Source: Rubricoccus sp963708165
GTDB lineage: Bacteria > Bacteroidota > Rhodothermia > Rhodothermales > Rubricoccaceae
Direction: 5' to 3'
NCBI GenBank assembly: GCA_963708165.1
Contig: OY970187.1
Coordinates: forward strand, 2,728,001 to 2,792,000
Length of the DNA: 64,000 nt
Below are positions 9,081-17,566 of the stretch, piece by piece. Under the pieces are notes generated by a model. That model was not told where the DNA came from. It was given only the letters and a program-made list of their open reading frames with translations, and ran no database searches. The translations under genes and the position numbers were made by a program. How positions within the stretch are numbered: the first letter of the stretch is position 1; each line of letters opens with the position of its first letter.

Positions 9081-11819
9081 ATGGCAGGCTATCCCTACGA
9101 CGAGATCGAGCCCCGCTGGCAGGCCTACTGGGCCGAGCACGACACGTTCAAAACCCTCGGCCCCGGCGACGAGGGCTTCGACGCAAGCCGAGAGCCGTAC
9201 TACGTGCTCGACATGTTTCCGTACCCCTCGGGATCCGGCCTCCACGTCGGCCATCCCGAGGGCTACACGGCGACGGACATTCTCGCGCGGTACAAGCGCG
9301 CCAGAGGCTTCAACGTGCTCCACCCGATGGGCTGGGACGCCTTCGGCCTGCCCGCCGAGCAGTACGCCATCGAGACGGGCACGCACCCGCGCGAGACGAC
9401 AGCCAAGAACATCGACACGTTCAGGACGCAGCTTCAGAGCCTGGGCTTCAGCTACGACTGGTCGCGCGAGGTCAACACGACCGACCCCGGCTACGTCCGC
9501 TGGACGCAGTGGATCTTCCTCAAGCTCTACGAGAAGGGCCTCGCGTATCAGGCCGAGGTGCCGGTCAACTGGTGCGCGGCGCTGGGGACCGTTCTCGCGA
9601 ACGAGGAGATCATCGACGGCCGCTCCGAGCGCGGCGGGCACCCCGTCGTGCAGTTGCCCATGCGGCAGTGGATGCTCAAAATCACCGAGTACGCCGACCG
9701 GCTTCTGGCGGGACTGGACGATGTGGAGTGGCCCACGTCGACCAAAGAGATGCAGCGCAACTGGATCGGCAAGAGCATCGGCGCCGAGGTCGACTTCAGT
9801 GTCTTCGGCCACCCGCACGTCACCATCCGCGTGTTCACGACGCGGCCCGACACGCTCTTCGGCGCGACCTACATGGTCCTCGCGCCTGAGCACCCACTGG
9901 TCAAGCAGATCGCCTCTGGCGACATGAAAGCCGAGGTCGAGGCGTACGTGACCAAAGCGTCGCACAAGACCGACCGCGACCGGATGGAGCAGAAGACCAA
10001 GACGGGCGTCTTCACCGGCGCGCACGCCGTCAACCCGGTCAACGGCCAGAAAGTGCCGGTCTGGGTCGCGGACTACGTGCTCAACACCTACGGCACGGGC
10101 GCAATCATGGCCGTGCCCGCGCACGACGAGCGCGACTTCGAGTTTGCCCAGATGTACGGCCTGCCCATCCGCGAGGTCGTGGCAGGCGGCGAGAAAGACG
10201 AGGACGGCAGGTCGCGGGAGGCCTACACCGGCGACGGCCCGCACGTCAACTCCGACGCCAGCGGCCACGCCGTGAGCGACATCGCGAACGCGGGCGCCAA
10301 CCTCGACGGCATGGGCCTGGAGGAGTCCAAGAGCGCGATCCTCGCGTGGCTGGAGGACAACGGCGTGGGCCGCGCGCAGACCAACTACAAACTGCGCGAC
10401 TGGCTCTTCAGCCGCCAGCGCTACTGGGGCGAGCCGTTTCCGGTCGTGCACATCGACGGCGCGCCGCAGCCCTCTGCGCCAGAGGCGCTGCCGGTCACGC
10501 TGCCCGAAGTGGCAGACTACAAACCGACCGGCTCGCCCGAGGGGCCTCTGGCGCTCGCGACTGACTGGATCACGCTCACGGTCGACGGCAAAGAGGCGAA
10601 GCGCGAGACGAACACGATGCCGCAGTGGGCGGGCTCGTGCTGGTACTACCTCCGTTTCTTCGATCCGCACAACGACGAGCAGCTCGTCGACCCCGAGAAG
10701 GAGAAGTACTGGCTGCCGGTCGATCTCTACGTCGGCGGTAGCGAGCACGCGGTTCTGCACCTGCTCTACGCGCGCTTCTGGCACATGGTGCTCTTCGACG
10801 CGGGCGTCGTCTCCACGCCGGAGCCGTTCGTACGGCTCATCCACCAGGGCATGATCCTGGGCGAGATGGAGCACACCGCCTACCGCGCAGCCTCTGGCGC
10901 GTGGGTCTCGGCCAAGCACGTGACCGAAGGCGAGGCCAAGGACGGGAGCACGATGTTTCAGGACGCTCGCGATGGGTCTGCGCTCGACGCCGTCCGCGTG
11001 AACGACGCCGACGTGACGAAAAAGGGCGAGGGCTTTGTGCTCATCGCGGCGCCAGAGGTTCGCGTGAGCAGCCGCTCGCACAAGATGAGCAAGAGCCGCG
11101 GCAACGTGGTCAACCCGGACGACGTGGTCAGCGAGTACGGCGCGGACAGCCTGCGCCTGTACGAGATGTTTATGGGCCCTCTGGAGGCGACCAAGCCCTG
11201 GAGCACGCGCTCGGTCGAGGGCGTCCACCGCTTCCTCTCTCGCGCGTGGCGGCTCATCACCGGCGAGACCGGCCACGAGGACGACCGGACCTCTGGCGAG
11301 GCGGGCTCCGCCTCTGGCGGCGTCTCGGATTTGCTCACGCCAGAGGCTGCGAGTGCGGACCAGCTTCGCGTGCTCCACGCGACGATCGCGAAGGTGACCG
11401 AGGACATCGAGGCGATGCGCTTCAACACGGCCATCGCGTCGATGATGGAGTTCGTCAACGCGGCCACCAAGTGGGAGAGCGTCCCGCGCGAAACCGCCGA
11501 GCCTTTTGTGCAGCTTCTGGCGCCGTTCGCGCCGCACATCGCGGAGGAGCTGTGGGCGCGGCTGGGGCACGAGGACAGCCTCTCGTATTCCGCGTGGCCC
11601 GAGCACGACCCCGAGCTTCTCAAGGAGGACGAGATCGAGATCGCGGTTCAGGTCAACGGCAAGCTGCGCGGGACCGTCACGGTCGCCGCCGACGCGGACA
11701 AAGCCACGGTTCTCGAAGCCGCTCACGCCGAGCCCAACGTGCAGCGCCACACCGACGGCAAGACCGTCCGCAAGGAGATCGTGGTGCCGGGCCGCCTGGT
11801 CAACCTCGTCGTCGGCTGA
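9081..11819 (+). CDS. leuS: Leucyl-tRNA synthetase
   Basis: The protein has 912 residues. It charges tRNA-Leu with leucine. The class I signatures are present: PSGSGLHVGH (HIGH motif, about residues 48-57) and KMSKSRGNVV (about 668). The CP1 editing insert spans roughly residues 220-410 with TRPDTLFGATY and the DERD loop. The anticodon-binding domain follows, and the C-terminal end has the usual VNGKLRG segment. Small Ala/Glu/Gly-rich insertions in the C-terminal half (about residues 725-760) contain the CCTCTGGCG repeat. The frame is intact. A full palindrome follows the TGA at 11820-11837. Confidence 0.98.
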   Translation: MAGYPYDEIEPRWQAYWAEHDTFKTLGPGDEGFDASREPYYVLDMFPYPSGSGLHVGHPEGYTATDILARYKRARGFNVLHPMGWDAFGLPAEQYAIETGTHPRETTAKNIDTFRTQLQSLGFSYDWSREVNTTDPGYVRWTQWIFLKLYEKGLAYQAEVPVNWCAALGTVLANEEIIDGRSERGGHPVVQLPMRQWMLKITEYADRLLAGLDDVEWPTSTKEMQRNWIGKSIGAEVDFSVFGHPHVTIRVFTTRPDTLFGATYMVLAPEHPLVKQIASGDMKAEVEAYVTKASHKTDRDRMEQKTKTGVFTGAHAVNPVNGQKVPVWVADYVLNTYGTGAIMAVPAHDERDFEFAQMYGLPIREVVAGGEKDEDGRSREAYTGDGPHVNSDASGHAVSDIANAGANLDGMGLEESKSAILAWLEDNGVGRAQTNYKLRDWLFSRQRYWGEPFPVVHIDGAPQPSAPEALPVTLPEVADYKPTGSPEGPLALATDWITLTVDGKEAKRETNTMPQWAGSCWYYLRFFDPHNDEQLVDPEKEKYWLPVDLYVGGSEHAVLHLLYARFWHMVLFDAGVVSTPEPFVRLIHQGMILGEMEHTAYRAASGAWVSAKHVTEGEAKDGSTMFQDARDGSALDAVRVNDADVTKKGEGFVLIAAPEVRVSSRSHKMSKSRGNVVNPDDVVSEYGADSLRLYEMFMGPLEATKPWSTRSVEGVHRFLSRAWRLITGETGHEDDRTSGEAGSASGGVSDLLTPEAASADQLRVLHATIAKVTEDIEAMRFNTAIASMMEFVNAATKWESVPRETAEPFVQLLAPFAPHIAEELWARLGHEDSLSYSAWPEHDPELLKEDEIEIAVQVNGKLRGTVTVAADADKATVLEAAHAEPNVQRHTDGKTVRKEIVVPGRLVNLVVG

Positions 11820-11892
11820 GCCTCTGGCGCCAGAGGCCCGCGCGGAACCGCGGACCGGGCGGGGCCTTGACAGAGCCCCTCCGGTTCGCACC

Positions 11893-12729
11893 ATGCGCGT
11901 CCTCGTCACCGGCGCCACCGGCACAGTTGGCAGCGCCGTCTTGCAACGCCTCCTCGAAGACGGCCACGACGCCGTCGCCGCCGTACGCCGCCCGAGCACC
12001 TCTGGCGTGCTCGGCGCCGAACAAGTCCGCTTCGACTTCGCGGACCCCGCCACGCACCGGCCTGCGCTGGAGGGCGCCGACGGACTGTTCCTCATGCGCC
12101 CGCCGCAGATTTCAGACGCGAGCGTCATCAACGCCGTCGTGGACGCCGCGGAGGCCTCTGGCGTGGGGCGGATCGCGTTTCTCTCCGTGCTCGGCGCGGG
12201 GCAGAACCCGCTCATCCCGCACCGCAAGATCGAGAAGCGGTTGGAGAAAAGCCCTGCCGACGTGGCGCTGCTCCGCGCAGCGTACTTCATGCAGAACTTT
12301 TCGGACGTGCACGCCGGCGAGATCCGCCGCGGCGTGCTCGCGCTCCCCGCCGGCACCGGCGAAACGTCACTCGTGGACGCTCGCGACGTGGGCGATGTGG
12401 CTGCGGTCTGGCTGGCCTCTGGCGCCAGCGGCCACCGGGCACTCGACCTCACCGGACCGGAAGCGCTCGATATGTTCGAGGTCGCGCGCATTCTTTCCGA
12501 GGTCACCGGCCGCCGCGTGGACTACCGCCGGCCGGGTGCGGTCTCGTTCGTACGTCGCCAGAGGCGGGAGGGCGCCGCATGGCCGTTCGCGCTCGTTATG
12601 GCGGGCATCTACACCGCCACGCGGCTTGGCCTCGCTGACCGCGTGACCGATACGGTCGAGCGCGTGCTCCGCACCCCGCCGCGCTCGCTCCGCGAGTTTG
12701 CCGAGGACATGCGTGGCGTTTGGGCGTAG
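11893..12729 (+). CDS. NmrA-like NAD(P)-binding oxidoreductase
   Basis: The protein has 278 residues from the ATG at 11893. It has a Rossmann nucleotide-binding motif GATGTVG at residues 7-13 and continues as an NmrA/NAD(P)H-binding family protein (atypical short-chain dehydrogenase). The family includes redox sensors and quinone oxidoreductases, and the substrate here is unknown. The stop TAG runs straight into the repeat (TAGCCTCTGGCG). The next gene starts 24 bp later, so co-transcription with the lipoprotein and HD-domain genes is likely. Confidence 0.82.
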   Translation: MRVLVTGATGTVGSAVLQRLLEDGHDAVAAVRRPSTSGVLGAEQVRFDFADPATHRPALEGADGLFLMRPPQISDASVINAVVDAAEASGVGRIAFLSVLGAGQNPLIPHRKIEKRLEKSPADVALLRAAYFMQNFSDVHAGEIRRGVLALPAGTGETSLVDARDVGDVAAVWLASGASGHRALDLTGPEALDMFEVARILSEVTGRRVDYRRPGAVSFVRRQRREGAAWPFALVMAGIYTATRLGLADRVTDTVERVLRTPPRSLREFAEDMRGVWA

Positions 12730-12753
12730 CCTCTGGCGTCTGCCTCACAACCC

Positions 12754-13185
12754 ATGCGCATCGCCTTCTTTCTCGCTCTCCTCGTTCTCGCAGGGTGCCG
12801 CACCGAATCCGGCGACGCGCCAGAGGCTACCGCCGAGGCACAATCCGCCAGCGCCTCTGGCGCCGAGGATGTGCGGCAGGCGCCCTCGTTCGAACTCACC
12901 GAACCGGAGCCCATCGAAGGCGCCGAGCCAGTCACGCGAGAGGCCGACCTCACGAGCGCCATCCTGGAAGGGAATTCGTGCTACCTCATGGTGACCATGG
13001 AGGGGGAGGAGCGGATGCTGCTCGCGGAGCCAGGCGTGTGCCCCGAGGCCAGCGCCATCAAGGGCAACCGCGTGCGCCTCACGCAACAGCCCTCCACGAT
13101 TGGAGCCGCGACCTGCGCGGGTGAGCCTGACTGTCCTGAGCCGGAGCCGCTCGACGTGGTGACGGATATCGAAGTGTCCTCATGA
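12754..13185 (+). CDS. Small lipoprotein of unknown function
   Basis: The protein has 143 residues. The signal peptide MRIAFFLALLVLAGC has a good lipobox (LAGC, Cys15), so it should be lipid-anchored. A low-complexity Ala/Glu/Ser segment built partly from the repeat is followed by a small domain with Cys residues near 75, 91, 125 and 130 that could form disulphides. The stop overlaps the next start (ATGA at 13182-13185), which implies translational coupling to the HD-domain gene. Confidence 0.7.
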   Translation: MRIAFFLALLVLAGCRTESGDAPEATAEAQSASASGAEDVRQAPSFELTEPEPIEGAEPVTREADLTSAILEGNSCYLMVTMEGEERMLLAEPGVCPEASAIKGNRVRLTQQPSTIGAATCAGEPDCPEPEPLDVVTDIEVSS

Positions 13186-13874
13186 TCCTCGGGCCTCTGG
13201 CGGCGGCGTGCGAGTCGCACCTCCGCGCGACGATGGACACCGACGCCGCGCACGACCTCGCGCACGTGCGTCGCGTCGTGGCCTGGGCCACGCGTTTGGC
13301 GCGAGAGGAGGGCGCCGACCCTGAGGTCGTCGTGCCCGCGGCATGGCTGCACGACGGCGTGACGGTTCCCAAGGACTCCCCCGACCGGGCGCGTGCCAGC
13401 AGCCTTGCCGCCGAAGCCGCCACAACATGGCTGCGCCAGAGGCCGGACTTCCCCCCGTCCAAGCTGGACGCCGTCGCGCACGCTATCCAGTCCCACAGCT
13501 TCTCCGCAGGCATCGCGCCGCGCACGCCAGAGGCCCGCGTCGTGCAAGACGCTGACCGGCTGGACGCGCTCGGCGCCATCGGCATCGCGCGGTGCTACGC
13601 GACCGCAGGCGCGATGGGCAGCGCACTCACGCACCCAGATGACCCAGTTCCCGAGGTCGACGCCGACTTGCAGCCTCTGGCGCGAGCCCTGGACGACCGC
13701 CGCTACGCGACCGACCACTTCTTCGCCAAGCTGCTGGGACTTCCGGCCACGATGCAGACCGACGCGGGCCGCCGCGAGGCCGAGCGCCGCGCCGCGTTCA
13801 TGCGCGGCTTCCTCGCGCAGCTGGCGGGCGAGACCGCCCCGCCAGAGGCCTCTGGCGACACCTCGCGCTCGTAG
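13182..13874 (+). CDS. HD-domain phosphohydrolase (YedJ-like)
   Basis: The protein has 230 residues. It has the metal-binding pattern of the HD superfamily: HDLAHVRRV near residue 23, WLHDG near 54, and the later VVQDADRLDALGAIGIAR, which is typical of the YedJ-type uncharacterised phosphohydrolases. Length agrees with the family (about 230). The natural substrate is unknown. It starts inside the stop codon of the upstream lipoprotein gene. Confidence 0.82.
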   Translation: MILGPLAAACESHLRATMDTDAAHDLAHVRRVVAWATRLAREEGADPEVVVPAAWLHDGVTVPKDSPDRARASSLAAEAATTWLRQRPDFPPSKLDAVAHAIQSHSFSAGIAPRTPEARVVQDADRLDALGAIGIARCYATAGAMGSALTHPDDPVPEVDADLQPLARALDDRRYATDHFFAKLLGLPATMQTDAGRREAERRAAFMRGFLAQLAGETAPPEASGDTSRS

Positions 13875-14162
13875 GGACACACCGCCGGAGCGTCCTCTTC
13901 GCAGACCGCCGCAGCTTCTGCCCAGCGCGCACATCTTGCCGCAGGGGCGGCCCGGTGGGTCGCCCAGTCTCAGCAAGCCTCTGGCGTGTCTCGGAGACAT
14001 CTGAGGGTCAAGCCCCCTCTGCCCTGTGGTCAGCGCCCCGAGGGGAGGGGACGAGTACCTCTGGCGCCAGAGGCTGCGCACTTACAGAGCCTGCGCGAAG
14101 CGCCGCCAGAGGCACGAACCCGCCCGCCTCTGGCGCGTCCGAGACGCCCTCTCTTCTGGCCC
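13875..14162. other. Intergenic region with repeats
   Basis: No gene is seen. The stretch holds CGGTGGGTCGCCC (13953-13965, shared with 32430-32442), a CCCCCTC...GAGGGGA inverted element (about 14003-14050) that recurs inside priA, and a full palindrome near 14058 plus three half-sites. No convincing promoter for the antiporter was found. Confidence 0.6.
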
Positions 14163-15470
14163 ATGCCCTTCTCTCTCTGGTTTATCGTCGCAGGCGCCCT
14201 GCTGACGCTCATGGCGCTGCTCGGCACCACGCTCAAGCGGCTGCCGCTTTCCACCGCACAGGTCTACCTGCTCGTTGGACTCGGGATCGGTCCGCTGGGA
14301 ATCGGGCTGCTCGTGTTCGACCCCATCGAGCACGCGCGCATCCTGGAGATCCTGAGCGAGATCGCGGTCATCCTGTCGCTGTTCGCGGCAGGGCTCAAGC
14401 TGCGAACGCCGCTCAACGACGGCCGCTGGCGGCTTCCGCTGCGCCTCGCGACGATCTCGATGACCATCACCGTGGCACTCGTCGCGGTCGCGGGCAAGTA
14501 CCTTTTGGGTCTGCCGTGGGGCGCGGCGGTACTTCTCGGCGCCGTACTCGCTCCCACCGATCCGGTGCTCGCGTCCGACGTGCAGATCCGCCAGCCCGAC
14601 GACCGCGACCGGCTGCGGTTCTCGCTCACCGGCGAGGCCGGCTTTAACGACGGTGCTGCGTTTCCCTTCGTCATGCTCGGGCTCGGGATGCTCGGTCTGC
14701 GCGACCTGGGCGAGTGGGGCTGGAAGTGGTGGGCTATCGACGTGGTCTGGGCCATCTTCGGAGGCCTCGCCATCGGGTGGCTGCTCGGGCGCGGCGTAGG
14801 CCGCCTGGTGGTGTACCTGCGCCACAAGCACAAAGAGGCCGTCGGCGCCGACGACTTTCTCGCGCTCGGGCTGATCGCGCTGAGCTACGGCATCGCGCTG
14901 CTCGCGAGCAGCTACGCGTTTTTGGCCGTCTTCGCGGCAGGCCTGGCGCTCCGCTACGAGGAGCGGCGCCACACCGGTGACAAGCCGTCGGAGGAAGTGG
15001 AGGAAATGGCGCGGAAGGCCGAAAACGAAGAGATCGAGCTGGACGAAAACGTGGCGCCCGCCTGGATGGCGAGTGCCGTGCTGGGCTTTACCGAGCAGGC
15101 CGAGCGCATGGGCGCGGTCGTGCTCGTCGTGCTCGTCGGCGCTCTGATGACGTACGCCAGCTTCACGTGGCAGACGTTCGCGTTTATCGCCATCCTGTTC
15201 TTCGTCATCCGGCCTCTGTCGGTGCACATCGGGCTCGCGGGCTCGCAGACGACGCGCATCCAGCGAGGGCTCATGGCGTGGTTCGGCATTCGCGGCATCG
15301 GCTCCATCTACTACCTCATGTACGCCGAGGTGCACGGCGTCTACGACCTCTTTTCCGGCGCCATTCTGGGCGTCGTGCTCACCACGATTGCGGCGAGCGT
15401 CATCATCCACGGCCTCTCGGTCACGCCCATCATGGAGTGGTACTCCAAGCGCGCAGACTCGCGAGCCTAG
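14163..15470 (+). CDS. Na+/H+ antiporter of the CPA1/NhaP type
   Basis: The protein has 435 residues from the ATG at 14163 (MPFSLWFIVAGALLTL); the frame is open further upstream but that part is repeat-rich and unlike a protein. About 12 hydrophobic spans are visible. Signature segments of cation:proton antiporters are present, including GAVLAPTDPVLASDVQ and TGEAGFNDGAAFPFV with the paired acidic residue used for ion binding. A charged loop (EEVEEMARKAENEEIELDE) interrupts the membrane part near residue 280. It would exchange Na+ or K+ for protons across the inner membrane. Confidence 0.88.
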   Translation: MPFSLWFIVAGALLTLMALLGTTLKRLPLSTAQVYLLVGLGIGPLGIGLLVFDPIEHARILEILSEIAVILSLFAAGLKLRTPLNDGRWRLPLRLATISMTITVALVAVAGKYLLGLPWGAAVLLGAVLAPTDPVLASDVQIRQPDDRDRLRFSLTGEAGFNDGAAFPFVMLGLGMLGLRDLGEWGWKWWAIDVVWAIFGGLAIGWLLGRGVGRLVVYLRHKHKEAVGADDFLALGLIALSYGIALLASSYAFLAVFAAGLALRYEERRHTGDKPSEEVEEMARKAENEEIELDENVAPAWMASAVLGFTEQAERMGAVVLVVLVGALMTYASFTWQTFAFIAILFFVIRPLSVHIGLAGSQTTRIQRGLMAWFGIRGIGSIYYLMYAEVHGVYDLFSGAILGVVLTTIAASVIIHGLSVTPIMEWYSKRADSRA

Positions 15471-15585
15471 GGACCAGCCTCTGGCGTCGGATCTGTGTCA
15501 CGCCAGAGGCCATCGGGAGGGTATGACAAACGGCTGGCAGCCGATATGTGTACGCTGACGTCATCGGACCCCAACCCCTCCCGAC

Positions 15586-16596
15586 ATGAGCACGCCCCGC
15601 ATTCATCCTCTCAGCCGCCGCCCTCGCCAGAGGCGCCTCGTCGTCGCCGTGCGCGGTGCTGCGGGAACCGGCAAAAGCTGGTTCGCAGCAAGTATGGCCG
15701 AGGCCGGTCTGGGCCGCCTCTGCTACTTCGATACAGAGCGCAAGGCGCGCCTGCTTCCGGGCTCCGACGGCTCGGTCTTCGACGCGCTCGAAATCGAGCA
15801 CCCGGACGAGTTGCCGCAGTTCGTGGACTGGGCACTCGGCGAGGGCCGCGAGGAGCAGGGCTACGGTTGCTACGCTCTGGACTCGTGGGCGATGTATTTC
15901 GGCCGCAAGCACCGCGCAACGCTCGAAGCCGTCCGCGAGCGCACCGGCGACCCGACGGCGCAGCCGTCCGCCGAAGAGCTTCAGAACGACCAGATTGTGT
16001 TTCAGGAAGTCCTGCGCCGCCTGTGCGTGGACAGCGGCGCGTGCGTCGTCATCACGGACCAGATCGGCGCCCGCGGCAAGGCCGACCGAGAGGAAAACGA
16101 GATGGGCCGCGTCCTGCCGATGACCTCCAGCGGACTGGAGTACTTCGTCGATGTGATGCTAGAGCTCGCGCTGCGCCAGGACGGCTTCGAGACGCGCCGC
16201 GTCGCGACCGTCGTCAAGAGCAACGCGAGCGAGTTTCCGGTCGGCATGGAGGTGGAGTCGCCAGACTTCGCAAGCCTCCTCGCACGGATGGGCGCAGGCC
16301 CGGCTCCCAAGGATGCGCCAGAGGCCCACACGCCGCCCGCACCCCAGCCTCTGGCGCCAGAGGCTTCGACGCTGGAGGACCTAATGCGCGAGGCGATGGC
16401 CTTCGGCCTGGACCGGCACCAGCTTCTGCTCTCGGCCCGCCACTATTGCGGCGTGCAGGCGCTGCAGGAACTGGACGCGCCGCAGATCGAGAGCCTGCTC
16501 GGCAAGATGCGCGAGCGGTTCGCGGCCTCTGGCGACAGCGCAGGCACGGCCGAGCCCGAGGTGAAGGTGGCGAAGCGCTCGAAGAAAGCGGCGTAG
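15586..16596 (+). CDS. RecA-like P-loop ATPase (AAA_24/Sak4-like)
   Basis: The protein has 336 residues. It has a Walker A GAAGTGKS at about residues 24-31, a Walker B-like GCYALDSW near 97, and VVITDQIGARG near 160, an arrangement seen in compact RecA-fold ATPases of the AAA_24 group often found in phages and next to recombination genes. The C-terminal third is a separate domain (LEDLMREAMAFGLDRHQLL...) after a Pro/Ala linker that contains a full palindrome (16347-16364). The neighbours are not phage genes. A role in DNA recombination is inference only. Confidence 0.6.
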   Translation: MSTPRIHPLSRRPRQRRLVVAVRGAAGTGKSWFAASMAEAGLGRLCYFDTERKARLLPGSDGSVFDALEIEHPDELPQFVDWALGEGREEQGYGCYALDSWAMYFGRKHRATLEAVRERTGDPTAQPSAEELQNDQIVFQEVLRRLCVDSGACVVITDQIGARGKADREENEMGRVLPMTSSGLEYFVDVMLELALRQDGFETRRVATVVKSNASEFPVGMEVESPDFASLLARMGAGPAPKDAPEAHTPPAPQPLAPEASTLEDLMREAMAFGLDRHQLLLSARHYCGVQALQELDAPQIESLLGKMRERFAASGDSAGTAEPEVKVAKRSKKAA

Positions 16597-16696
16597 CGCC
16601 AGAGGCGGGCCGAGAACATCGGGCGCCAGAGGCCTGGGACATCCCGGAGCCTCTGGCGCCCGCGTCGCGTAGCTGCGCCGCACCCACCGGCCACCC

Positions 16697-17497
16697 ATGC
16701 CCCAGCCCCTCGACGTACTTGGACTCGCCGCCCACCCGGACGACATCGAACTCTGCGCAGGCGGCACGATGTGCCTGCTCAACGAGCAAGGCTACACGAC
16801 CGGCGTGGTCGACTTCACGCGCGGCGAACTCGGCAGCCGCGGCACGCCCGAGATCCGCGCGCAAGAGGCCGAGGCCGCCTCTGGCGTGATGGGCCTGAGT
16901 GCGCGGCACAACCTTGGCCTGCCCGATGGCGACATCCCGAATACGGCGGAGTCCCGCCAGAGGCTGATCCAGCGCATCCGGCTCCATCGCCCGAGCATCG
17001 TCCTCATCAACGCGCCCGAGGACCGGCACCCGGACCACCCGGCGGCGGCCCGCTTGGCGACCGACGCGCTGTTTTACTCCGGGCTGGTTAAGATCCACAC
17101 CGAGTGGGAAGGGGAGACGCAGGAGCCGTGGCGTCCGCCGCACGTGCTCCACTACATGCAGTCCATCCCGTTCGAGCCCTCATTTGTGATCGACGTGTCC
17201 AGCGTCTGGGAGCGGCGCATGGAGGCGCTGCTGTCGTTCCGCACGCAATTCTATTCCGGCGGAGCCTCTGGCGACGATGCGGAAAGCACGGAGGCGCCAG
17301 AGGCCTCTGGCGGGGGAGAAGAGGAGCCCGAGACGTTTATCTCCAACCCCGCCTTCCTCAAGTGGGTCGAGGCGCGGGCGCGCACCTACGGCTACCGCAT
17401 CGGCGCGACCTACGGCGAGCCGCTGTTGTACCGCCACGGCCCGGTCGGCGTGACAGACCTGGTCGCGATGCTCTCGCGAGAGCCCCAGTACCGGTAG
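16697..17497 (+). CDS. bshB1: Bacillithiol biosynthesis deacetylase BshB1
   Basis: The protein has 266 residues. It belongs to the LmbE/PIG-L zinc deacetylases, with AHPDDIELCAGGT at residues 12-24 and HPDHPAAA near 112. The sequence around FTRGELGSRGTPEIR and FRTQF is characteristic of the BshB1 subgroup, which removes acetate from GlcNAc-malate in bacillithiol synthesis. An insert of about 25 residues (nt 17260-17335) near residue 190-215 is built from the repeat (ASGDD...PEASGG) and is absent in typical members. The bacillithiol partner genes are not in the window. Confidence 0.9.
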   Translation: MPQPLDVLGLAAHPDDIELCAGGTMCLLNEQGYTTGVVDFTRGELGSRGTPEIRAQEAEAASGVMGLSARHNLGLPDGDIPNTAESRQRLIQRIRLHRPSIVLINAPEDRHPDHPAAARLATDALFYSGLVKIHTEWEGETQEPWRPPHVLHYMQSIPFEPSFVIDVSSVWERRMEALLSFRTQFYSGGASGDDAESTEAPEASGGGEEEPETFISNPAFLKWVEARARTYGYRIGATYGEPLLYRHGPVGVTDLVAMLSREPQYR

Positions 17498-17566
17498 CAA
17501 CGTCGTCAGCCTCTGGCGCCAGAGGCGGACGACGATCCCTCGCGCGGCCACGCGAGCCAGAGGCCG

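Noticed and set aside
9003..12506. Long open frame of over 1100 codons on the minus strand
   Set aside because: It is antisense to leuS and the NmrA-like gene and its translation is Arg/Val-rich without any known motif. GC-rich codon usage keeps the opposite frame open.
13986..14162. N-terminal extension of the antiporter
   Set aside because: The open frame upstream of 14163 reads through palindromes and the CCCCCTC/GAGGGGA element. The protein-like sequence begins at the ATG 14163.
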